This document shows positions 34,201 through 48,614 of a stretch of 64,000 nt of DNA, piece after piece. A program made the position numbers and the translations under genes. The stretch is from Prosopocoilus inquinatus. Taxonomy: Eukaryota; Arthropoda; Insecta; Coleoptera; Lucanidae. Location: contig JAYKNF010000034.1 of assembly GCA_036172665.1 (NCBI GenBank), forward strand, positions 1-64,000, written 5' to 3'. The notes below the pieces were generated by a model, which saw nothing but the letters and a program-made list of their open reading frames with translations, was not told the origin of the DNA and ran no database searches. Within the stretch, counting starts at the first letter, position 1. Every line of letters begins with the position of its first letter.

Positions 34201-37200
34201 CGGACGCAGCAGAAGCTGGAAATAGTTTTGAACGAAACAACACGTATTAGCGTTGTTCCTGTGATGTATCTAATCGATCCTTACTCATCTATCATGTTAT
34301 TTGACGTTTGGATGGACTCCAGTAACTCTGATGTGAGATACAAAGTTTTCGGACGCAGCAGAAGCTGGAAATAGTTTTGAACGAAACAACACGTATTAGC
34401 GTTGTTCCTGTGATGTATCTAATCGATCCTTACTCATCTATCATGTTATTTGACGTTTGGATGGACTCCAGTAACTCTGATGTGAGATACGAAGTTCTCG
34501 GACGCAGCAGAAGCTGGAAATAGTTTTAAACGAAACAACACGCATTAGCGTTGTTCCTGTGATGTAGCTAATCGATCCTTACTCATCTATCATGTTATTT
34601 GGCGTTTCGATGGACTCCAGTAACTTTGATGTGAGATACGAAGTTCTCGGACGCAGCTGAAGCTGGAAATAGTTTTAAACGAAACAACACGCATTAGCGT
34701 TGTTCCTGTGATGTATCTAATCGATCCCTACTCATCTATCATGTTATTTGACGTTTCGATGGACTCCAGTAACTTTGATGTGAGATACGAAGTTCTCGGA
34801 CGCAGCTGAAGATAGAAATAGTTTTAAACGAAACAACACGTATTAGCGTTGTTCCTGTGATGTATCTAATCGATCCTTACTCATCTATCATGTTATTTGA
34901 CGTTTGGACGGACTCCAGTAACTCTGATGTGAGATACAAAGTTCTCGGACGCAGCAGAAACTGGAAATAGTTTTGAACGAAACAACACGTATTAGCGTTG
35001 TTCCTGTGACGTATCTAAACGATCCTTACTTATCTAACATGTTATTTGACGTTTGGATGGACTCCAGTAAGTCTGATGTGAGATACAAAGTTTTTGGACG
35101 CAGCACGAGCTGGAAATAGTTTTAAACGAAACAACACGTATTAGCGTTGTTCCTGTGCTGTATCTAATCGATCCTTACTTATCTATCATGTTATTTGAGG
35201 TTTCGATGGACTCTAGTAACTCTGATGTGAGATACGACGTTTTCGGACGCAGCAGAAGCTGGAAATAGTTTTAAACGAAACAACACGCATTAGCGATGTT
35301 CCTGTGATGTATCTAATCGATCCTTACTCATCTATCATGTTATTTTACGTTTGGATGAACTCCAGTAACTCTGATGTGAGATACAAAGTTTTTGGACGCA
35401 GCAGAAGCTGGAAATAGTTTTGAACGAAACAACACGTATTAGCGTTGTTCCTGTGATGTATCTAATCGATCCTTACTTAGCTACTATGTTATTTGACGTT
35501 TCGATGGACTCCAGTAACTCTAATGTGAGATACGAAATTTTCGGACGCAGCAGCAGCTGGAAATAGTTTTAAACGAAACAACACATATTAGCGTTGTTCC
35601 TGTGATGTATCTAATCGATCCTTACTCATCTATCATGTTATTTGACGTTAGGACGGACTCCAGTAACTCTGATGTGAGAAACAAAGTTCTCGGACGCAGC
35701 AGAAGCTGGAAATAGTTTTGAACGAAACAACACGTATTAGCGTTGTTCCTGTGATGTATCTAATAGATCCTTACTCATCTATCATGTTATTTGACGTTTG
35801 GACGGACTCCAGTAAGTCTGATGTGAGATACAAAGTTTTTGGACGCAGCAGGAGCTGGAAATAGTTTTGAACGAAACAACACGCCTTAGCGTTGTTCCTG
35901 TGATGTATCTAATCGATCCTTACTTATATATCATGTTATTTGATGTTTGGATGGACTCCAGTAACCCTGATGTGAGATACAAAGTTCTCGGACGCAGCAG
36001 AAGCTGGAAATAGTTTTGAACGAAACAACACGTATTAGCGTTGTTCCTGTGATGTATCTAATCGATCCTTACTCATCTATCATGTTATTTGACGTTTGGA
36101 CGGACTCCAGTAACTCTGATGTGAGATACAAAGTTCTCGGACGCAGCAGAAGCTAGAAATAGTTTTAAACGAAACAACACGTATTAGCGTTGTTCCTGTG
36201 ATGTATCTAATCGATCCTTACTCATCTATCATGTTATTTGGCGTTTCGATGGACTCCAGTAACTTTGATGTGAGTTACGAAGTTCTCGGACGCAGCTGAA
36301 GCTAGAAATAGTTTTAAACGAAACAACACGCATTAGCGTTGTTCCTGTGATGTATCTAATCGATCCTTACTTATATATCATGTTATTTGACGTTTGGAAG
36401 GACTGAAGTAACTCTGATGTGAGATACGAAGTTCTCGGACGCAGCAGAAGCTGGAAATAGTTTTAAACGAAACAACACGCATTAGCGTTGTTCCTGTGAT
36501 GTATCTAATCGATCCTTACTCATCTATCATGTTATTTGGCGTTTCGATGGACTCCAGTAACTCTGATGTGAGATACAAAGTTTTCGGACGCAGCAGAAGC
36601 TGGAAATAGTTTTGAACGAAACAACACGCCTTAGCGTTGTTCCTGTGATGTATCTAATCGATCCTTACTTATATATCATGTTATTTGACGTTTGGATGGA
36701 CTCCAGTAACCCTGATGTGAGATACGAAGTTCTCGGACGCAGCAGAAGCTGGAAATAGTTTTAAAGGAAACAACACGCATTAGCGTTGTTCCTGTGATGT
36801 ATCTAATCGATCCTTACTTATCCTTCATGTTATTTGACGTTTCGATGGACTCCAGTAACTCTGATGTGAGATACGACATTTTCGGACGCAGCAGAAGCTG
36901 GAAATAGTTTTAAACGAAACAACACGCATTAGCGATGTTCCTGTGATGTATCTAATCGATCCTTACTCATCTATCATGCTATTTTACGTTTGGATGGACT
37001 CCAGTAACTCTGATGTGAGATACAAAGTTCTCGGACGCAGCAGAAGCTGGAAATAGTTTTGAACGAAACAACAGGTATTAGCGTTGTTCCTGTGCTGTAT
37101 CTAATCGATCCTTACTTATCTATCATGTTATTTGACGTTTCGATGGACTCCAGTAACTCTGATGTGAGATACGACGTTTTCGGACGCAGCAGAAGCTGGA

Positions 37201-38730
37201 AATAGTTTTAAACGAAACAACACGTATTAGCGTTGTTCCTGTGATGTATCTAATTGAACCTTTCTCATCTATCATGTTATTTGACGTTTGGATGGACTCC
37301 AGTAACTCTGATGTGAGATACGAAGTTCTCGGACGCAGCAGAAGCTGGAAATAGTTTTAAACGAAACAACACGCATTAGCGTTGTTCCTGTGATGTATCT
37401 AATCGATCCTTACTCATCCATCATGTTATTTGGCGTTTCGATGGACTCCAGTAACTTTGATGTGAGATACGTAGTTCTCGGACGCAGCTGAAGGTAGAAA
37501 TAGTTTTAAACGAAACAACACGCATTAGCGTTGTTCCTGTGATGTATCTAATCGATCCTTACTTATCTATTATGTTAGTTGACGTTTCGATGGACTCCAG
37601 TAACTCTGATGTGAGATACAAAGTTTTTGGACGCAGCAGAATCTGGAAATAGTTTTGAACGAAACAACACGTATTAGCGTTGTTCCTGTGATGTATCTAA
37701 TCGATCCTTACTCATCTATCATAGCTACTATGTTATTTGACGTTTCGATGGACTCCAGTAACTCTAATGTGAGATACGAAATTTTCGGACGCAGCAGCAG
37801 CTGGAAATAGTTTTAAACGAAACAACACATATTAGCGTTGTTCCTGTGATGTATCTAATCGATCCTTTCTCATCTATCATGTTATTTGACGTTTGGACGG
37901 ACTCAAGTAACTCTGATTTGAGAAACAAAGTTCTCGGACGCAGCAGAAGCTGGAAATAGTTTTGAACGAAACAACACGTATTAGCGTTGTTCCTGTGATG
38001 TATCTAATCGATCCTTACTCATCTATCATGTTATTTGACGTTTGGACGGACTCCAGTAACTCTGATGTGAGATACAAAGTTCTCGGACGCAGCAGAAGCT
38101 GGAAATAGTTTTGAACGAAACAACAGGTATTAGCGTTGTTCCTGTGCTGTATCTAATCGATCCTTACTTATCTATCATGTTATTTGACGTTTCGATGGAC
38201 TCCAGTAACTCTGATGTGAGATACGACGTTTTCGGACGCAGCAGAAGCTGGAAATAGTTTTAAACGAAGCAACACGTATTAGCGTTGTTCCTGTGATGTA
38301 TCTAATCGATCCTTACTCATCTATCATAGCTACTATGTTATTTGACGTTTCGATGGACTCCAGTAACTCTGATGTGAGATACGAAGTTCTCGGACGCAGC
38401 AGAAGCTGGAAATAGTTTTAAACGAAACAACACGCATTAGCGTTGTTCCTGTGATGTATCTAATCGATCCTTACTCATCTATCATGTTATTTGGCGTTTC
38501 GATGGACTCCAGTAACTTTGATGTGAGATACAAAGTTTTTGGACGCAGCAGAAGCTGGAAATAGTTTTGAACGAAACAACACGTATTAGCGTTGTTCCTG
38601 TGATGTATCTAATCGATCCTTACTCATCTATCATGTTATTTGACGTTTGGACGGACTTCAGTAACTCTGATGTGAGATACAAAGTTCTCGGACGCAGCAG
38701 AAGCTGGAAATAGTTTTGAACGAAACAACA
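31263..38730. repeat. 149-bp satellite higher-order repeat, copy 1 (~50 monomers)
   Basis: A 7468-bp block equal to 50 x 149 plus 18. The extra 18 bp come from two monomers with a 9-bp insertion (near 37720 and 38325). The following block repeats the same sequence of monomer variants. Anchors at offset 7468 include gtattcgcgt (31711 and 39179), tactgagcta (32941 and 40409), gatgtagcta (34561 and 42029) and gacgttagg (35644 and 43112). Confidence 0.85.
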
Positions 38731-41700
38731 GGTATTAGCGTTGTTCCTGTGATGTATCTAATCGATCCTTACTCATCTATCATGTTACTTGACGTTTCGA
38801 TGGACTCCAGTAACTCTGATGTGAGATACGACATTTTCGGACGCAGCAGAAGCTGGAAATAGTTTTAAACGAAACAACACGCATTAGCGATGTTCCTGTG
38901 ATGTATCTAATCGATCCTTACTCATCTATCATGTTATTTGACGTTTGGACGGACTCCAGTAACTCTGATGTGAGATACAAAGTTTTTGGACGCAGCAGAA
39001 GCTGGAAATAGTTTTGAACGAAACAACACGTATTAGCGTTGTTCCTGTGATGTATCTAATCGATCCTTACTTAGCTACTATGTTATTTGACGTTTCGATG
39101 GACTCCAGTAACTCTAATGTGAGATACGAAACTTTCGGACGCAGCAGAAGCTGGAAATAGTTTTGAACGAAACAACAGGTATTCGCGTTGTTCCTGTAAT
39201 GTATCTAAACGATCCTTACTTATCTAACATGTTATTTGACGTTTGGATGGACTCCAGTAAGTCTGATGTGAGATACAAAGTTTTTGGACGCAGCAGGAGC
39301 TGGAAATAGTTTTAAACGAAACAACACGTATTAGCGTTGTTCCTGTGCTGTATCTAATCGATCCTTACTTATCTATCATGTTATTTGACGTTTCGATGGA
39401 CTCCAGTAACTCTGATGTGAGATACGACGTTTTCGGACGCAGCAGAAGCTGGAAATAGTTTTAAACGAAACAACACGCATTAGCGATGTTCCTGTGATGT
39501 ATCTAATCGATCCTTACTTATCTATCATGTTATTTGACGTTTCGATGGACTCCAGTAACTCTGATGTGAGATACAAAGTTTTCGGACGCAGCAGAAGCTG
39601 GAAATAGTTTTAAACGAAACAACAAGCAATAGCGATGTTCCTGTGATGTATCTAATCGATCCTTACTCATCTATCATGTTATTTGACGTTTCGATGGACT
39701 CCAGTAACTCTGATGTGAGATAAAAAGTTTTCGGACGCAGCAGAAGCTGGAAATAGTTTTAAACGAAACAACAAGCAATAGCGATGTTCCTGTGATGTAT
39801 CTAATCGATCCTTACTCATCTATCATGTTATTTGGCGTTTCGATGGACTCCAGTAACTTTGATGTGAGATACGAAGTTCTCGGACGCAGCTGAAGCTGGA
39901 AATAGTTTTAAACGAAACAACACGCATTAGCGTTGTTGATGTGATGTATCTAATCGATCCTTACTCATCTATCATGTTATTTGGCGTTTCGATGGACTCC
40001 AGTAACTTTGATGTGAGATACGAAGTTCTCGGACGCAGCTGAAGCTAGAAATAGTTTTAAACGAAACAACACGCATTAGCGTTGTTCCTGTGATGTATCT
40101 AATCGATCCTTACTTATCTATCATGTTATTTGACGTTTCGATGGACTCCAGTAACTCTGATGTGAGATACAAAGTTTTCGGACGCAGCAGAAGCTGGAAA
40201 TAGTTTTAAACGAAACAACACGCAATAGCGATGTTCCTGTGATGTATCTAATCGATCCTTACTCATCTATCATGTTATTTTACGTTTGGATGGACTCCAG
40301 TAACTCTGATGTGAGATACAAAGTTTTTGGACGCAGCAGAAGCTGGAAATAGTTTTGAACGAAACAACACGTATTAGCGTTGTTCCTGTGATGTATCTAA
40401 TCGATCCTTACTGAGCTACTATGTTATTTGACGTTTCGATGGACTCCAGTATCTCTAATGTGAGATACGAAATTTTCGGACGCAGCAGAAGCTGGAAATA
40501 GTTTTGAACGAAACAACACGCCTTAGCGTTGTTCCTGTGATGTATCTAATCGATCCTTACTTATATATCATGTTATTTGACGTTTGGATGGACTCCAGTA
40601 ACCCTGATGTGAGATACGAAGTTCTCGGACGCAGCAGAAGCTGGAAATAGTTTTAAAGGAAACAACACGCATTAGCGTTGTTCCTGTGATGTATCTAATC
40701 GATCCTTACTTATCTTTCATGTTACTTGACGTTTCGATGGACTCCAGTAACTCTGATGTGAGATACGACATTTTCGGACGCAGCAGAAGCTGGAAATAGT
40801 TTTAAACGAAACAACACGCATTAGCGATGTTCCTGTGATGTATCTAATCGATCCTTACTCATCTATCATGCTATTTTACGTTTGGATGGACTCCAGTAAC
40901 TCTGATGTGAGATACGAAGTTCTCGGACGCAGCAGAAGCTGGAAATAGTTTTAAACGAAACAACACGCATTAGCGTTGTTCCTGTGATGTAGCTAATCGA
41001 TCCTTACTCATCTATCATGTTATTTGGCGTTTCGATGGACTCCAGTAACTTTGATGTGAGATACGAAGTTCTCGGACGCATCTGAAGCTGGAAATAGTTT
41101 TAAACGAAACAACACGCATTAGCGTTGTTCCTGTGATGTATCTAATCGATCCCTACTCATCTATCATGTTATTTGACGTTTCGATGGACTCCAGTAACTT
41201 TGATGTGAGATACGAAGTTCTCGGACGCAGCTGAAGATAGAAATAGTTTTAAACGAAACAACACGTATTAGCGTTGTTCCTGTGATGTATCTAATCGATC
41301 CTTACTCATCTATCATGTTATTTGACGTTTGGATGGACTCCAGTAACTCTGATGTGAGATACAAAGTTTTCGGACGCAGCAGAAGCTGGAAATAGTTTTG
41401 AACGAAACAACACGTATTAGCGTTGTTCCTGTGCTGTATCTAATCGATCCTTACTTATCTATCATGTTATTTGACGTTTCGATGGACTCCAGTAACTTTG
41501 ATGTGAGATACGAAGTTCTCGGACGCAGCTGAAGATAGAAATAGTTTTAAACGAAACAACACGTATTAGCGTTGTTCCTGTGATGTATCTAATCGATCCT
41601 TACTCATCTATCATGTTATTTGACGTTTGGATGGACTCCAGTAACTCTGATGTGAGATACAAAGTTTTCGGACGCAGCAGAAGCTGGAAATAGTTTTGAA

Positions 41701-44700
41701 CGAAACAACACGTATTAGCGTTGTTCCTGTGATGTATCTAATCGATCCTTACTCATCTATCATGTTATTTGACGTTTGGATGGACTCCAGTAACTCTGAT
41801 GTGAGATACAAAGTTTTCGGACGCAGCAGAAGCTGGAAATAGTTTTGAACGAAACAACACGTATTAGCGTTGTTCCTGTGATGTATCTAATCGATCCTTA
41901 CTCATCTATCATGTTATTTGACGTTTGGATGGACTCCAGTAACTCTGATGTGAGATACGAAGTTCTCGGACGCAGCAGAAGCTGGAAATAGTTTTAAACG
42001 AAACAACACGCATTAGCGTTGTTCCTGTGATGTAGCTAATCGATCCTTACTCATCTATCATGTTATTTGGCGTTTCGATGGACTCCAGTAACTTTGATGT
42101 GAGATACGAAGTTCTCGGACGCAGCTGAAGCTGGAAATAGTTTTAAACGAAACAACACGCATTAGCGTTGTTCCTGTGATGTATCTAATCGATCCCTACT
42201 CATCTATCATGTTATTTGACGTTTCGATGGACTCCAGTAACTTTGATGTGAGATACGAAGTTCTCGGACGCAGCTGAAGATAGAAATAGTTTTAAACGAA
42301 ACAACACGTATTAGCGTTGTTCCTGTGATGTATCTAATCGATCCTTACTCATCTATCATGTTATTTGACGTTTGGACGGACTCCAGTAACTCTGATGTGA
42401 GATACAAAGTTCTCGGACGCAGCAGAAACTGGAAATAGTTTTGAACGAAACAACACGTATTAGCGTTGTTCCTGTGACGTATCTAAACGATCCTTACTTA
42501 TCTAACATGTTATTTGACGTTTGGATGGACTCCAGTAAGTCTGATGTGAGATACAAAGTTTTTGGACGCAGCACGAGCTGGAAATAGTTTTAAACGAAAC
42601 AACACGTATTAGCGTTGTTCCTGTGCTGTATCTAATCGATCCTTACTTATCTATCATGTTATTTGAGGTTTCGATGGACTCTAGTAACTCTGATGTGAGA
42701 TACGACGTTTTCGGACGCAGCAGAAGCTGGAAATAGTTTTAAACGAAACAACACGCATTAGCGATGTTCCTGTGATGTATCTAATCGATCCTTACTCATC
42801 TATCATGTTATTTTACGTTTGGATGAACTCCAGTAACTCTGATGTGAGATACAAAGTTTTTGGACGCAGCAGAAGCTGGAAATAGTTTTGAACGAAACAA
42901 CACGTATTAGCGTTGTTCCTGTGATGTATCTAATCGATCCTTACTTAGCTACTATGTTATTTGACGTTTCGATGGACTCCAGTAACTCTAATGTGAGATA
43001 CGAAATTTTCGGACGCAGCAGCAGCTGGAAATAGTTTTAAACGAAACAACACATATTAGCGTTGTTCCTGTGATGTATCTAATCGATCCTTACTCATCTA
43101 TCATGTTATTTGACGTTAGGACGGACTCCAGTAACTCTGATGTGAGAAACAAAGTTCTCGGACGCAGCAGAAGCTGGAAATAGTTTTGAACGAAACAACA
43201 CGTATTAGCGTTGTTCCTGTGATGTATCTAATAGATCCTTACTCATCTATCATGTTATTTGACGTTTGGACGGACTCCAGTAACTCTGATGTGAGATACA
43301 AAGTTCTCGGACGCAGCAGAAGCTGGAAATAGTTTTGAACGAAACAACAGGTATTAGCGTTGTTCCTGTGATGTATCTAAACGATCCTTACTTATCTAAC
43401 ATGTTATTTGACGTTTGGATGGACTCCAGTAAGTCTGATGTGAGATACAAAGTTTTTGGACGCAGCAGGAGCTGGAAATAGTTTTGAACGAAACAACACG
43501 CCTTAGCGTTGTTCCTGTGATGTATCTAATCGATCCTTACTTATATATCATGTTACTTGATGTTTGGATGGACTCCAGTAACCCTGATGTGAGATACAAA
43601 GTTCTAGGACGCAGCAGAAGCTGGAAATAGTTTTGAACGAAACAACACGTATTAGCGTTGTTCCTGTGATGTATCTAATCGATCCTTACTCATCTATCAT
43701 GTTATTTGACGTTTGGACGGACTCCAGTAACTCTGATGTGAGATACAAAGTTCTCGGACGCAGCAGAAGCTAGAAATAGTTTTAAACGAAACAACACGTA
43801 TTAGCGTTGTTCCTGTGATGTATCTAATCGATCCTTACTCATCTATCATGTTATTTGGCGTTTCGATGGACTCCAGTAACTTTGATGTGAGTTACGAAGT
43901 TCTCGGACGCAGCTGAAGCTAGAAATAGTTTTAAACGAAACAACACGCATTAGCGTTGTTCCTGTGATGTATCTAATCGATCCTTACTTATATATCATGT
44001 TATTTGACGTTTGGAAGGACTGAAGTAACTCTGATGTGAGATACGAAGTTCTCGGACGCAGCAGAAGCTGGAAATAGTTTTAAACGAAACAACACGCATT
44101 AGCGTTGTTCCTGTGATGTATCTAATCGATCCTTACTCATCTATCATGTTATTTGGCGTTTCGATGGACTCCAGTAACTCTGATGTGAGATACAAAGTTT
44201 TCGGACGCAGCAGAAGCTGGAAATAGTTTTGAACGAAACAACACGCCTTAGCGTTGTTCCTGTGATGTATCTAATCGATCCTTACTTATATATCATGTTA
44301 TTTGACGTTTGGATGGACTCCAGTAACCCTGATGTGAGATACGAAGTTCTCGGACGCAGCAGAAGCTGGAAATAGTTTTAAAGGAAACAACACGCATTAG
44401 CGTTGTTCCTGTGATGTATCTAATCGATCCTTACTTATCCTTCATGTTATTTGACGTTTCGATGGACTCCAGTAACTCTGATGTGAGATACGACATTTTC
44501 GGACGCAGCAGAAGCTGGAAATAGTTTTAAACGAAACAACACGCATTAGCGATGTTCCTGTGATGTATCTAATCGATCCTTACTCATCTATAATGCTATT
44601 TTACGTTTGGATGGACTCCAGTAACTCTGATGTGAGATACAAAGTTCTCGGACGCAGCAGAAGCTGGAAATAGTTTTGAACGAAACAACAGGTATTAGCG

Positions 44701-46347
44701 TTGTTCCTGTGCTGTATCTAATCGATCCTTACTTATCTATCATGTTATTTGACGTTTCGATGGACTCCAGTAACTCTGATGTGAGATACGACGTTTTCGG
44801 ACGCAGCAGAAGCTGGAAATAGTTTTAAACGAAACAACACGTATTAGCGTTGTTCCTGTGATGTATCTAATTGAACCTTTCTCATCTATCATGTTATTTG
44901 ACGTTTGGATGGACTCCAGTAACTCTGATGTGAGATACGAAGTTCTCGGACGCAGCAGAAGCTGGAAATAGTTTTAAACGAAACAACACGCATTAGCGTT
45001 GTTCCTGTGATGTATCTAATCGATCCTTACTCATCCATCATGTTATTTGGCGTTTCGATGGACTCCAGTAACTTTGATGTGAGATACGTAGTTCTCGGAC
45101 GCAGCTGAAGGTAGAAATAGTTTTAAACGAAACAACACGCATTAGCGTTGTTCCTGTGATGTATCTAATCGATCCTTACTTATCTATTATGTTAGTTGAC
45201 GTTTCGATGGACTCCAGTAACTCTGATGTGAGATACAAAGTTTTTGGACGCAGCAGAATCTGGAAATAGTTTTGAACGAAACAACACGTATTAGCGTTGT
45301 TCCTGTGATGTATCTAATCGATCCTTACTCATCTATCATAGCTACTATGTTATTTGACGTTTCGATGGACTCCAGTAACTCTAATGTGAGATACGAAATT
45401 TTCGGACGCAGCAGCAGCTGGAAATAGTTTTAAACGAAACAACACATATTAGCGTTGTTCCTGTGATGTATCTAATCGATCCTTTCTCATCTATCATGTT
45501 ATTTGACGTTTGGACGGACTCAAGTAACTCTGATTTGAGAAACAAAGTTCTCGGACGCAGCAGAAGCTGGAAATAGTTTTGAACGAAACAACACGTATTA
45601 GCGTTGTTCCTGTGATGTATCTAATCGATCCTTACTCATCTATCATGTTATTTGACGTTTGGACGGACTCCAGTAACTCTGATGTGAGATACAAAGTTCT
45701 CGGACGCAGCAGAAGCTGGAAATAGTTTTGAACGAAACAACAGGTATTAGCGTTGTTCCTGTGCTGTATCTAATCGATCCTTACTTATCTATCATGTTAT
45801 TTGACGTTTCGATGGACTCCAGTAACTCTGATGTGAGATACGACGTTTTCGGACGCAGCAGAAGCTGGAAATAGTTTTAAACGAAGCAACACGTATTAGC
45901 GTTGTTCCTGTGATGTATCTAATCGATCCTTACTCATCTATCATAGCTACTATGTTATTTGACGTTTCGATGGACTCCAGTAACTCTGATGTGAGATACG
46001 AAGTTCTCGGACGCAGCAGAAGCTGGAAATAGTTTTAAACGAAACAACACGCATTAGCGTTGTTCCTGTGATGTATCTAATCGATCCTTACTCATCTATC
46101 ATGTTATTTGGCGTTTCGATGGACTCCAGTAACTTTGATGTGAGATACAAAGTTTTTGGACGCAGCAGAAGCTGGAAATAATTTTGAACGAAACAACACG
46201 TATTAGCGTTGTTCCTGTGATGTATCTAATCGATCCTTACTCATCTATCATGTTATTTGACGTTTGGACGGACTTCAGTAACTCTGATGTGAGATACAAA
46301 GTTCTCGGACGCAGCAGAAGCTGGAAATAGTTTTGAACGAAACAACA
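38731..46347. repeat. 149-bp satellite higher-order repeat, copy 2 (~51 monomers)
   Basis: Second copy of the large higher-order unit. After about 43230 the offset grows from 7468 to 7617, exactly one extra monomer. Copy 1 has a hybrid monomer near 35800 where copy 2 has two separate ones, so copy 1 probably lost a monomer by unequal crossover. Around 40480-40990 the monomers differ from the matching part of copy 1 and resemble those near 36600-37000, which suggests a local conversion or exchange. Confidence 0.8.
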
Positions 46348-48614
46348 GGTATTAGCGTTGTTCCTGTGCTGTATCTAATCGATCCTTACTTATCTATCAT
46401 GTTATTTGACGTTTCGATGGACTCCAGTAACTCTGATGTGAGATACGACGTTTTCGGACGCAGCAGAAGCTGGAAATTGTTTTAAACAAAACAACACGTA
46501 TTAGCGTTGTTCCTGTGATGTATCTAATTGATCCTTTCTCATCTATCATGTTATTTGACGTTTGGATGGACTCCAGTAACTCTGATGTGAGATACAAAGT
46601 TTTTGGACGCAGCAGAAGCTGGAAATAGTTTTAAACGAAACAACACGCATTAGCGTTGTTGATGTGATGTATCTAATCGATCCTTACTCATCTATCATGT
46701 TATTTGGCGTTTCGATGGACTCCAGTAACTTTGATGTGAGATACGAAGTTCTCGGACGCAGCTGAAGGTAGAAATAGTTTTAAACGAAACAACACGCATT
46801 AGCGTTGTTCCTGTGATGTATCTAATCGATCCTTACTTATCTATTATGTTAGTTGACGTTTCGATGGACTCCAGTAACTCTGATGTGAGATACAAAGTTT
46901 TCGGACGCAGCAGAAGCTGGAAATAGTTTTAAACGAAACAACACGCAATAGCGATGTTCCTGTGATGTATCTAATCGATCCTTACTCATCTATCATGTTA
47001 TTTTACGTTTGGATGGACTCCAGTAACTCTGATGTGAGATACAAAGTTTTTGGACGCAGCAGCAGCTGGAAATAGTTTTAAACGAAACAACACATATTAG
47101 CGTTGTTCCTGTGATGTATCTAATCGATCCTTACTCATCTATCATGTTATTTGACGTTTGGACGGACTCCAGTAACTCTGATGTGAGATACAAAGTTCTC
47201 GGACGCAGCAGAAGCTGGAAATAGTTTTGAACGAAACAACAGGTATTAGCGTTGTTCCTGTGCTGTATCTAATCGATCCTTACTTATCTATCATGTTATT
47301 TGACGTTTCGATGGACTCCAGTAACTCTGATGTGAGATACGACGTTTTCGGACGCAGCAGAAGCTGGAAATAGTTTTAAACGAAGCAACACGTATTAGCG
47401 TTGTTCCTGTGATGTATCTAATCGATCCTTACTCATCTATCATAGCTACTATGTTATTTGACGTTTCGATGGACTCCAGTAACTCTGATGTGAGATACGA
47501 AGTTCTCGGACGCAGCAGAAGCTGGAAATAGTTTTAAACGAAACAACACGCATTAGCGTTGTTCCTGTGATGTATCTAATCGATCCTTACTCATCTATCA
47601 TGTTATTTGGCGTTTCGATGGACTCCAGTAACTTTGATGTGAGATACAAAGTTTTTGGACGCAGCAGAAGCTGGAAATAGTTTTGAACGAAACAACACGT
47701 ATTAGCGTTGTTCCTGTGATGTATCTAATCGATCCTTACTCATCTATCATGTTATTTGACGTTTGGACGGACTTCAGTAACTCTGATGTGAGATACAAAG
47801 TTCTCGGACGCAGCAGAAGCTGGAAATAGTTTTGAACGAAACAACAGGTATTAGCGTTGTTCCTGTGCTGTATCTAATCGATCCTTACTTATCTATCATG
47901 TTATTTGACGTTTCGATGGACTCCAGTAACTCTGATGTGAGATACGACGTTTTCGGACGCAGCAGAAGCTGGAAATTGTTTTAAACGAAACAACACGTAT
48001 TAGCGTTGTTCCTGTGATGTATCTAATTGATCCTTTCTCATCTATCATGTTATTTGACGTTTGGATGGACTCCAGTAACTCTGATGTGAGATACGAAGTT
48101 CTCGGACGCAGCAGAAGCTGGAAATAGTTTTAAACGAAACAACACGCATTAGCGTTGTTCCTGTGATGTATCTAATCGATCCTTACTCATCTATCATGTT
48201 ATTTGGCGTTTCGATGGACTCCAGTAACTCTGATGTGAGATACAAAGTTTTTGGACGCAGCAGAAGCTGGAAATAGTTTTAAACGAAACAACACGCATTA
48301 GCGTTGTTGATGTGATGTATCTAATCGATCCTTACTCATCTATCATGTTATTTGGCGTTTCGATGGACTCCAGTAACTTTGATGTGAGATACGAAGTTCT
48401 CGGACGCAGCTGAAGGTAGAAATAGTTTTAAACGAAACAACACGCATTAGCGTTGTTCCTGTGATGTATCTAATCGATCCTTACTTATCTATTATGTTAG
48501 TTGACGTTTCGATGGACTCCAGTAACTCTGATGTGAGATACAAAGTTTTCGGACGCAGCAGAAGCTGGAAATAGTTTTAAACGAAACAACACGCAATAGC
48601 GATGTTCCTGTGAT
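46348..48614. repeat. 149-bp satellite with 1499-bp-offset internal duplication
   Basis: About 980 bp at 45615-46593 recurs at 47114-48092 (offset 1499, ten monomers plus one 9-bp insertion). Anchors are catagctact at 45942 and 47441 and the rare tggaaattgt at 46471 and 47970. The second copy ends where gatacaaag becomes gatacgaag. Confidence 0.75.

Noticed and set aside
46397..46597. Short frames in the 149-bp satellite (46397-46597 minus, 31045-31245, 33295-33480, 52483-52743)
   Set aside because: They arise where a variant monomer happens to lose a stop or carries a small indel. They are translations of satellite only.
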